From the NCBI GenBank assembly GCA_963843365.1, contig CAWJKG010000003.1, positions 62,001-126,000 of the forward strand: DNA of 64,000 nucleotides. Direction: 5' to 3'. The notes beneath the pieces were generated by a model. The model saw nothing but the letters and a program-made list of their open reading frames with translations, ran no database searches and was not told the origin of the DNA. The translations under genes and the position numbers were made by a program. Numbering within the stretch: position 1 is the first letter of the stretch; each line of letters starts with the position of its first letter. This DNA comes from Bog-473 sp963843365 (GTDB lineage: Bacteria; Actinomycetota; Acidimicrobiia; Acidimicrobiales; RAAP-2). Shown here piece after piece: positions 45,022-51,838 of the stretch.

Positions 45022-46395
45022 ATGCTCGGGATCCACCCGATCCGGCCTGACGGAGCCGGGTACTACCTGTCCGACCTCGGGCGGGAGCTCCCCCTCGACG
45101 GATCGGGCCGTTGGACGGGGAAGGCCGCGGCGGGCCTCGGGCTCGAGGGCCGTGTCCAGGAGGACGAATTCCGACGTCTCCTGCAGGGGCGCCAGCCCCT
45201 CTCCGGCGCCCTTCTCGGATCGGGCCGGACCGCCGTGGCGGCGCTCGATCTCACGTTCAGTGCACCCAAGTCGGTCAGTGTGGTCTTCGCACTGAGCGAC
45301 GCCGACGCGGCGCGTGCAGTCGTGGCTGCTCACCAGTCCGCCGTGCACGGCGCACTCGGCTATCTCGAACAGCACGGGTTGAGCGCCGCCCGGCGCACCG
45401 GCCCCACCCGTGTCGTCGTCCCGACCAGCGGCGCGGTGGCGGGGCTGTTCACGCACGGCGCCAGCCGCAACGGGGATCCCCATCTCCACAGCCATGTGGT
45501 GCTCGCCAACCTGGTCCATGGCATCGACGGTCGCTGGGGAGCCTGCGACCGTCGTGGGATCGACGCCCATCGCCTGGCCGCCTCGGCCGTCTACGAAGCG
45601 CAGTTGCGGGACGGGTTGACCGCAGTGTTGGGTGTGGGCTGGCACGGGAGACCGGGTCGGTCGGCGGAGGTGGCGGGGGTCGGGCCGGAGCTGCGCGCCG
45701 AGTTCTCGAGCCGAGGGGCGGACATCCGGCGCCATCTGTACGAACGCGGCGGGCGGTCGGGCCGGGGCAGGCACGTGGCCTGGGCGGCGACGCGGCCAGC
45801 CAAATCTGCGGGGGCGTCGTTCGACGAACTCTCGTCGCAATGGCGCCGACGGGCGCGCGCCATCGGCGCCCAGCTGGAGTGGGAGCCGGGTCATCGCAAC
45901 CGGCAGCGGGAGCGGCTCGACGAGCACCGCTTCGCCGGTGTCATTTCGCTTCCGGCGCACGGAGGAGCGCATCGTCGTGACGTCGTGCGGGCGTTCGCCA
46001 CCGCCGCGCAGGCCGGCGCCAGCGCGGCGACTCTGGAGCGCCTCGTCGTCCAATGGGTCCCGTCCGGACCTCCCGGGGTGGCGGAGCCACTGCAGCAACG
46101 CCGCGCCGTGGTCCCCGCCAACCATCATCTGCGTGCCCTCGGGCCACGACCCGTCGATCCCGACGACCATGCGGTGTGGCTCGGGGCCGCCCGCACGCTC
46201 GATGCCTACCGGCAGAGGTGGGGTCTGGCAAAGGCGCCCGAGCCGCTCGGCGTGGTGCCTGCGTCGCAGAGCCTGGCCACCCTGCCGGCGGACCGTCTGG
46301 CCGACCACCTCCGGACCGACCGGGCGCTGGCCGCCGCCCGGGCCCGGTTGGGGTGGCGCGAGCCGATGACGGTGGAGCGCGGCCGCGGGCGCTGA
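45022..46395 (+). CDS. MobF/TrwC-type conjugative relaxase, relaxase domain only
   Basis: Relaxases nick the transfer origin and lead the strand out. N-terminal Tyr pair (AGYYLS, ~13-18), LTFSAPKSVSVVFAL, and the metal-binding three-His motif GDPHLHSHVVLAN (His154, 156, 158) are clear TrwC features. At 457 residues it contains just the relaxase domain and ~200 further residues rich in Arg, with no Walker motifs, so the fused helicase of TraI/TrwC is absent. It ends one base from the converging coupling-protein gene. Complete frame, GC-rich codon use like the chromosome, so not obviously decayed. Confidence 0.9.
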   Translation: MLGIHPIRPDGAGYYLSDLGRELPLDGSGRWTGKAAAGLGLEGRVQEDEFRRLLQGRQPLSGALLGSGRTAVAALDLTFSAPKSVSVVFALSDADAARAVVAAHQSAVHGALGYLEQHGLSAARRTGPTRVVVPTSGAVAGLFTHGASRNGDPHLHSHVVLANLVHGIDGRWGACDRRGIDAHRLAASAVYEAQLRDGLTAVLGVGWHGRPGRSAEVAGVGPELRAEFSSRGADIRRHLYERGGRSGRGRHVAWAATRPAKSAGASFDELSSQWRRRARAIGAQLEWEPGHRNRQRERLDEHRFAGVISLPAHGGAHRRDVVRAFATAAQAGASAATLERLVVQWVPSGPPGVAEPLQQRRAVVPANHHLRALGPRPVDPDDHAVWLGAARTLDAYRQRWGLAKAPEPLGVVPASQSLATLPADRLADHLRTDRALAAARARLGWREPMTVERGRGR

Positions 46396-46396
46396 C

Positions 46397-47830
46397 TCAG
46401 CGGCCGCGGCCGGCGGGGAGGCCCCGGGCGAGTTGGCGGCCCGGAGCCACGAGGCCTCGCCACGGCCAGGAGGCGTGCGCCGGGGTCAGCACGACCTCGC
46501 GGATCTCCTTGTCCGCGCCGAGGACGAGCGCGCGCCCCGGCGCCCCGCGGGCTGCGGCGTCGACCGGGAGCCGGTGCTGGCGGGTCGTGCCGACCGACGT
46601 CGAGGGGCGGATGCGTCCCCACCGGTCGACCGAGCGGCTGAGCGTCGTGTGGGGGACATCTGTCTCACCCGCCAGCGCGCGCAGATCATGCAGCGTCGAC
46701 GTGTCGGCGATGCCGCGCAGGACCACGGTGGTGCCGAAAAGGGAGAGAAAGCCGTCGGCGGCCTGCCCCCAGCGCACACGGGCCTGGGAAAGGTCCTGCA
46801 GACACGCCAGGACGAGAAGTCCCTGCCCGGCGCCCTCGCTGATCATTGCGGGGAGGTCCGGGATGGGCGCGATGTTCGCCACCTCGTCGAGGGCGAGGAG
46901 TGTGGGAGGGCCGCCGTCACCCTCGTGTGCACGAGCGTAGGCGGCATCGCGCACGTCCCCCAGCACCGCCACGACGAGCGGTGCGAATTGGCGCTGTCGA
47001 CGCCCGGTCGAGCAGATGTAGAGCGTATTGGGTCCCTCGCAGAAGGCCTCCATGTCGAGAGGTGCGGCACGGGTGGAGGCCAGTGCACCCTCCGTGCGAT
47101 ACGCGGCCAGAACACCCGACGCAGTGGACCAGATACCTGACTGCTCACGGGAATCCGTGGCGACGATGCCGGTGAGCAGATCGGTGGCCGGGTGGTCCTC
47201 CCAGGCACGTGAGGCGAGAATTTCCAGCGCCGGCGCCCCGTCGTGGCGATCGATCCATCTCAGGACGTCTCGCATGGTGAGCTCCTCCACCGCAGCGGCG
47301 TGGAGGAGCGTCGAGAGCAGCGCGCCCGCCCGTTCCGTCCAGTGCTGCTCACCGCTGCGCAGCCCGCTCAGACGGCTGGCACCGACCATCGCGTCGGCGG
47401 TGACGACCGCGGCGTCCCACTGCGCAGCCGTGCTGAGAGGCGACCAGCCGACTCGCTCGACGCCGGGTGGGCAGCGCACCTCGCCACTCGGATCGTAGAG
47501 AAAGGACCATCCGTGCTCGCTGCGCGACGGAGCGGTGGCCTGCATGACGTCCGGCTTCGTCGACGTCGAGACGACCGGACCGTCACTGAGCAAAATATTA
47601 GGGATGACCAGGGAAGATGTCTTTCCGGACCGGGGTGGGCCGAGGACGAGCGTCGCGTTCTGCGGGCCGGCCCAGACCCATCCTTTTGCACTCGTTCCGA
47701 CATACATGCCACGGCGTGCCACACGGTGCGCGCGACGCAGTGCGGCGGTCGAAATGAGACTCGGATCACCGCCGTCGACTTGCATGTGTGTGTCACGTTC
47801 CACGCACGCGATGTTTGCGTTGGGGAACAA
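46397..47830 (-). CDS. TraG/VirD4-type conjugative coupling ATPase
   Basis: DNA-pumping ATPase that links a relaxosome to a type IV secretion channel. Walker A LGPPRSGKTSS (~62-72), DPSGEVRCPPG, Walker B TLLALDEVANIAPIPDLP, and the RecA-like LACLQDLSQARVRWG motif. 477 residues from TTG 47830; ATG 47785 is also possible. The frame immediately upstream (to ~48010, minus) encodes a hydrophobic stretch (FIRGVILLSLTVLNSLALA) that would be the membrane anchor if one indel lies near 47830. No VirB4 or pilus genes are in the window. Confidence 0.88.
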   Translation of the reverse strand: MFPNANIACVERDTHMQVDGGDPSLISTAALRRAHRVARRGMYVGTSAKGWVWAGPQNATLVLGPPRSGKTSSLVIPNILLSDGPVVSTSTKPDVMQATAPSRSEHGWSFLYDPSGEVRCPPGVERVGWSPLSTAAQWDAAVVTADAMVGASRLSGLRSGEQHWTERAGALLSTLLHAAAVEELTMRDVLRWIDRHDGAPALEILASRAWEDHPATDLLTGIVATDSREQSGIWSTASGVLAAYRTEGALASTRAAPLDMEAFCEGPNTLYICSTGRRQRQFAPLVVAVLGDVRDAAYARAHEGDGGPPTLLALDEVANIAPIPDLPAMISEGAGQGLLVLACLQDLSQARVRWGQAADGFLSLFGTTVVLRGIADTSTLHDLRALAGETDVPHTTLSRSVDRWGRIRPSTSVGTTRQHRLPVDAAARGAPGRALVLGADKEIREVVLTPAHASWPWRGLVAPGRQLARGLPAGRGR

Positions 47831-48324
47831 GAAAATCCATGGGACATATCACGCAATGTGGCGACAACCACACGGTGAGTCGAACGCGCGAGCGCAGGAA
47901 GCACGTCAATTGTGCATGCCAATGCGAGTGAATTGAGGACGGTCAACGAGAGCAAAATGACACCGCGAATAAAGAATGCTTGACCTGAGCATGTTGATAA
48001 CAGAAGAATGGTGTCTACCCGAAGTGTGAGGGAGGGTATGACACGTGCTGCGACACAACGGAGTGTGGCGCGCAAAACGAAAACAGTCGGCTTCGTTTTC
48101 GCGCGCTGTTCCGCGGTGCCATGGCGTCATCGTGACGTTGCGATTCGGGGAATCAAGTCGGGGAGGCGTGAGGTGAGGGCGTTCAGAACGCCACCGCTGC
48201 TACGTCCGCCGACGCAGTTGCAAGTGAAACCGGTGCGGCAATGCGTACGGCGAGACGTAGTCGGTCTCGACGTGGCGCAGGCTTCACCTCTATTCAGTGA
48301 CCATGCTCCTAGGGAGGTGCACCT
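47831..48324. other. AT-richer intergenic region of the mobilisation module
   Basis: Region from ~47740 to ~48110 is visibly poorer in GC than everything around it, a sign of different origin. Minus strand 47831-48075 may hold the missing N-terminal membrane segment of the coupling protein. A long hairpin (next entry) and a small one (CGTCA-TCG-TGACG, 48125-48137) lie to its right. A purine-rich ribosome site (AGGGAGG, 48311-48317) belongs to the histone-like gene. No other gene seen. Confidence 0.5.
48068..48106. other. Long hairpin, candidate transfer origin (oriT) element
   Basis: GCGCGCAAAACGAA (48068-48081) and TTCGTTTTCGCGCGC (48092-48106) pair over 14 bp with one bulged base, leaving a 10-base loop (AACAGTCGGC). 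It lies between divergent genes, so a terminator is unlikely. MobF relaxases recognise a hairpin beside the nick site, which makes this the best oriT candidate near the relaxase/coupling-protein pair. No nick consensus could be verified. Confidence 0.35.
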
Positions 48325-48771
48325 GTGGCAGTAGCCGCAAAAAGAAGGGCCCCGGCCAGAAAGGCCGCGAAGAAGCGGGCCCCCGCAAAGAAGGCAGCCA
48401 AGAGGACCACGGCGAAGAAGGCCGTGAAGCGGGCTCCGGCACGCAAGTCCGTGAAGCGGGCTCCGGCACGCAAGGCTGCCAAGAAGCGGGCTCCGGCCAA
48501 GAAGGCAGCCAAGCGCACAGTGCGCAAGGCCGCCAAGAAGCGGGCTCCTGCGAAGAGGGCGGCGAAGCGGGCTCCGGCACGCAAGGCCACCAAGAAGCGG
48601 GCTCCGGCCAAGAAGGCAGCCAAGCGCACAGTGCGCAAGGCCGCCAAGAAGCGGGCTCCTGCGAAGAGGGCGGCGAAGCGGGCTCCGGCACGCAAGGCCA
48701 CCAAGAAGCGGGCTCCGGCCAAGAAGGCTGTGCGTCGCGCACCCGCCCGCAAGGCGGCGCGCCGGCGCTGA
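48325..48771 (+). CDS. Histone H1-like Lys/Ala/Arg-rich DNA-binding protein
   Basis: 148 residues composed almost only of Ala, Lys, Arg, Pro with few Thr/Val: modules such as KKRAPAKKAAKRTVRKAA resemble eukaryotic H1 tails, AlgP and HU C-terminal tails, and likely bind and condense DNA nonspecifically. GTG 48325 with AGGGAGG 7 bases upstream. Residues 53-89 and 90-126 are a near-exact 37-residue duplication (see repeat). There is no HU or Lsr2 domain, so it is a stand-alone basic tail. It lies between the mobilisation genes and cofC. Confidence 0.85.
   Translation: MAVAAKRRAPARKAAKKRAPAKKAAKRTTAKKAVKRAPARKSVKRAPARKAAKKRAPAKKAAKRTVRKAAKKRAPAKRAAKRAPARKATKKRAPAKKAAKRTVRKAAKKRAPAKRAAKRAPARKATKKRAPAKKAVRRAPARKAARRR
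48481..48728 (+). repeat. 111-bp tandem repeat inside the histone-like gene (two copies plus partial third)
   Basis: Copy 1 spans 48481-48591 and copy 2 48592-48702, essentially identical, each starting AAGAAGCGGGCTCCGGCCAA; a third partial copy runs 48703-48728. 111 bases is 37 codons, so gain or loss of units keeps frame. Near-identity indicates recent duplication or ongoing recombination; shorter CGGGCTCCGGCACGCAAG repeats occur throughout the gene. Confidence 0.9.
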
Positions 48772-48799
48772 GCGCTTCGTTCCAATTGGAACCGCGAGA

Positions 48800-48821
48800 C
48801 CGGGGGCCTTCGGGCCCCCGG
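48800..48821. terminator. Bidirectional terminator-like hairpin with TTCG loop
   Basis: CCGGGGGCC (48800-48808), loop TTCG, GGCCCCCGG (48813-48821): a perfect 9-bp GC stem with a very stable tetraloop, between the converging histone-like and cofC genes. No T-tract. Confidence 0.72.
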
Positions 48822-48828
48822 CTCCGCG

Positions 48829-49465
48829 CTAGGGCGTCGGTGAGGACATGCTCCTGAGTTCCTCGACGTCGGCGGGCCAGTCGACGTCGTAGGCCAGGTC
48901 AGGGTGGCGCAGGACGCGGACGGGGAGGCCCAGACGGGTCGCCTCCGCCCGGTGGGCCCGGAACGAGCCCGGACCGTAGGCGAATCGGAAATCTGTTCCG
49001 GCCGGGAGCCGGAGCACGTTGGTGCCGTCGTCGCGACGGTCAGGAACGAGGGTGACCCCGTCGAACGGGGCCAGCGCGCCCGAGCCCGTGGGCGCGCGGG
49101 AGGTCCCCGTGTGCCACCGTGACCCAGCGGGCGCCGGTCTCGGCCAAGCGGTCGACTCCGGCCCGTACCGCACCGTTGAGCCCCTGTCCCGGCTCCCACA
49201 TGACGGTGGCGCCCAACGCTGACGCCCATTGCGCAACCTCCTGGTCGTCGCAGACCACCGCCACGGGCAACGGCGCGCACGCGGCGACCACCTGGGTCGC
49301 CATGGCGCGCACCAGGCTGATGCGATCGGGATCGGAGAGGGAGGAGCCCAGCCTGCGCTTGGCCTGTCGGAAGGCCTTGACCGGGATCAGCACGACCTCG
49401 GGGCCGAGTTCGACGTCGGCCGGCCGCTCCGCATGCTGCGTTGCCGGCACGGTGGCCCTCGACAC
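48829..49465 (-). CDS. cofC: 2-phospho-L-lactate/phosphoenolpyruvate guanylyltransferase CofC/FbiD (frameshifted)
   Basis: Makes the GDP-activated three-carbon intermediate of coenzyme F420 side-chain synthesis (PEP in actinobacteria). PVKAFRQAKRRLGSSLSDPDR at the N-terminus (split at LG), AVVCDDQEVAQWASALGA and VTVAHGDLPRA fit the family. One indel near 49098 shifts the frame; the next reads FDGVTLVPDRRDDGTNVLRL and FRFAYGPGSFRAHRAEA to a stop at 48829. Start is GTG 49465 or GTG 49450. About 211 residues. Divergent from gpsA. Confidence 0.87.
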
Positions 49466-49524
49466 CGGGACAGTGTAGGGGTCGGGGCCGGAGTCCTCGC
49501 CATGCCGTCCTAGGCTTTGGCGGC

Positions 49525-50546
49525 ATGGAGGACCGGGTGGCGGTGATCGGCGCGGGATCCTGGGGCACCGCGGTCGGCACCATCGTCGGCGCCACCCGAC
49601 CGGCGACACTCTGGGCGCGCGCACCGGAACTGGCGGAGTCGATGGCTCGGACACGCCGCAACGAGCGGTACCTTCCCGACGTCGAGCTCCCGGAGGGGTT
49701 GTCCGTGACGTCGTCCCTCGCCGAGGCGCTCGACGGCGTCACCATCGTCCTCATGGCCGTCCCCTCCCACGGGTTCCGCGGCGTCCTCACCGACATGCAA
49801 CCGCTGGCGGGCGGCGTCGAGGCCGTCGTGAGCCTGTCCAAGGGGATTGAGATGGGCACGAACCTGCGGATGTCCCAGGTGGTGGCGGAGGTGCTGCCTG
49901 GGGTGCCGGCCGGAGTCCTGACCGGTCCCAACCTGGCGCTCGAGGTGGCTCAGGGACATCCCGCCGCGTGTGTGGTGGCGCTGTCGGACGACGCACTCGC
50001 CAGTCGCGTGCAGGCGCTCGTGCACACGCGCACGTTCCGTACCTACAGGGGCACCGACGTCGTCGGCTGCGAGATCGCCGGCGCCACGAAGAACGTGATG
50101 GCCATCGCGGCAGGCATCGGCGACGGGTTGGGCCTCGGGGACAACACCCGGGCCGTCCTCATCACGCGCGGCCTGGCCGAGCTGGGACGCCTGGGCGTGG
50201 CCCTGGGGGGAAGGTCCTCACGTTCGGGGGCCTCGCCGGCGTCGGGGACCTGGTGGCGACCTGCGCCAGCCCACAGAGTCGCAACAGGACGGTGGGCTTT
50301 GCCCTGGGGCAGGGACACACACTCGAAGACATCGTCGGCGGCATGCACATGGTGGCGGAAGGGGTCAAGAGCGCGGGACCTCTGGTCGGGCTGGCGCGGG
50401 CGCACGGCGTCGAGATGCCGATCGCGGAGCAGGTGCAGGCAATCGTGGAGGGGCGCTGCTCGCCCGCCGACGCGCTCCTCAACCTGATGCGGCGGCCGTC
50501 GAGGCCTGAATGGGACGAGACTCTGCTGCGGGGGCTCCAGACATGA
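49525..50546 (+). CDS. gpsA: Glycerol-3-phosphate dehydrogenase [NAD(P)+] (frameshifted)
   Basis: Reduces dihydroxyacetone phosphate to sn-glycerol 3-phosphate for phospholipids. NAD motif GAGSWGTAVG (~9-18), SLSKGIEMGT, GPNLALEVAQGHPAA and the catalytic-Lys region GATKNVMAIAAGIGDGL are clear. A missing base in the G-run near 50208 breaks the frame; the next continues KVLTFGGLAGVGDLVATCAS and SRNRTVGFALGQG to the stop at 50546. ~340 residues as usual. The adenylate cyclase ATG overlaps its stop. Confidence 0.94.
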
Positions 50547-51838
50547 GCGGGCTCTTCCACAGCTACGACATGCTGCCTGACGCCGACGACGACGCCCGCC
50601 GCGAAGCGGCGTTGGAGCACGTCAAAGAGACCCTCCTGATGCACGGGGCCACCGAGGAGGAGATCGACCGCGCCGTGGCGGACGGGGTGATCGACCTCTT
50701 CGCGGCGGACCGGCTGCTGGTTCCGTCGCGTCGGCGCTACACGAGGGTTGAGGTCGCCGAGCTCACCGGTGTCAGTGTCGACATGCTCGAGCGCTTCTGG
50801 CGCGCCCTCGGTTTCCCGGGAGTCGACGACGACGACCGGGCGTTCACGGACCTCGATCTCGAGGCGGTACGGCTCTTCCAAGGCTTGCAGGCCCTCGGGG
50901 CGGCCGATGCCGAGACGGCCGTCCAGATGGCAAGGGTCATCGGCTCGTCCATGGCCCGGATCGCCGAGGCCGAGCTCGTCCCCGGCGACATGGTCAGCGC
51001 GGAGGTCGATCCGGTGCTCTCCGCCGAGGCCTTCGCCGGAGTGGCCGACGTCACGATCCCCGCCATGGCGAAGCTGTTGGAGTTCGTCTGGCGGCGCCAG
51101 CTCGCGGCGGGCATTCAGCGCAGCATGATGCTGCGCAGCCATGGTCTGGCGCCCGGTCAGAGTCCCGTGCTCGCAGTCGGCTTCGCCGACATGGTCGGCT
51201 TCACCCTCCTGAGCCAACACCTCAGCGACGAGGAGCTGGCGGCCGTGGTGCGGCGGTTCGAGGAGCTCTCCCACGACATCGTGACCAGCGCCCGCGGCCG
51301 GGTGGTCAAGATGATCGGCGACGAAGTGATGTTCGTGGTCGACAGCGTGGCGGACGCGGCGCGGATCGGGCTGAGCCTGGCCGACGCCTACGCCGACGAC
51401 GATCTGCTCTCGGACGTGCGGGTCGGTCTGGCCTGTGGGCCGGTCCTCCTGCGCGACGGTGACTACTTCGGGCCGACGGTCAACCTCGCGCACCGGATCG
51501 TCAACATCGGCAACCCGGGGACCGTGCTGATGTCCGACGAGTTCCACTCCGCCCTGATGCGGGAGGCACCGGGCGAATTCACCGCGCAGGCCCTCCGCCC
51601 CCGCCTCCTGAAGGACCTGGGCCGAGTGCAGCTGTGGTGGTGCGGCCGGGCGGGACAGGAAGCCGACGGCACCAGCGCCGCCGCAGACCGCCGGCGCAAC
51701 GTGCGGTGGGAAAGGCTCTCCGAGGTGCTCCGTGATCTCGAGGAGCTGCGCGGTGTGGGGGAGCGCCTGCTGACGACCAACCGGACCCCCGGCTCAGACG
51801 TCGCGCAACCTGACGGTGGCGATGCCGAAGGGTCGTAG
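50543..51838 (+). CDS. Class III adenylate/guanylate cyclase with N-terminal MerR-like domain
   Basis: Makes a cyclic nucleotide from ATP (or GTP). C-terminal catalytic domain: VGFADMVGFTLLSQ (~210-223) carries the metal Asp, KMIGDEVMFVVDS (~256-268) and a late LAHRIVNIGNPG segment. Before it, residues ~65-130 (RRRYTRVEVAELTGVSVDML, AFTDLDLEAVRLFQGLQALG) look like a MerR-type winged helix-turn-helix. No membrane segment. 431 residues, ATG 50543 overlapping the gpsA stop (ATGA). Its last 45 bases overlap the convergent mannosidase gene. Single catalytic domain, so a homodimer is needed. Confidence 0.88.
   Translation: MSGLFHSYDMLPDADDDARREAALEHVKETLLMHGATEEEIDRAVADGVIDLFAADRLLVPSRRRYTRVEVAELTGVSVDMLERFWRALGFPGVDDDDRAFTDLDLEAVRLFQGLQALGAADAETAVQMARVIGSSMARIAEAELVPGDMVSAEVDPVLSAEAFAGVADVTIPAMAKLLEFVWRRQLAAGIQRSMMLRSHGLAPGQSPVLAVGFADMVGFTLLSQHLSDEELAAVVRRFEELSHDIVTSARGRVVKMIGDEVMFVVDSVADAARIGLSLADAYADDDLLSDVRVGLACGPVLLRDGDYFGPTVNLAHRIVNIGNPGTVLMSDEFHSALMREAPGEFTAQALRPRLLKDLGRVQLWWCGRAGQEADGTSAAADRRRNVRWERLSEVLRDLEELRGVGERLLTTNRTPGSDVAQPDGGDAEGS

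Noticed and set aside
48068..48106. Rho-independent terminator
   Set aside because: The hairpin lies between divergent genes, not after one, and is not followed by a T-run on either strand.
48481..48728. Possible CRISPR or intergenic satellite
   Set aside because: The repeats are in-frame coding sequence for a Lys/Ala-rich protein with a good ribosome site.
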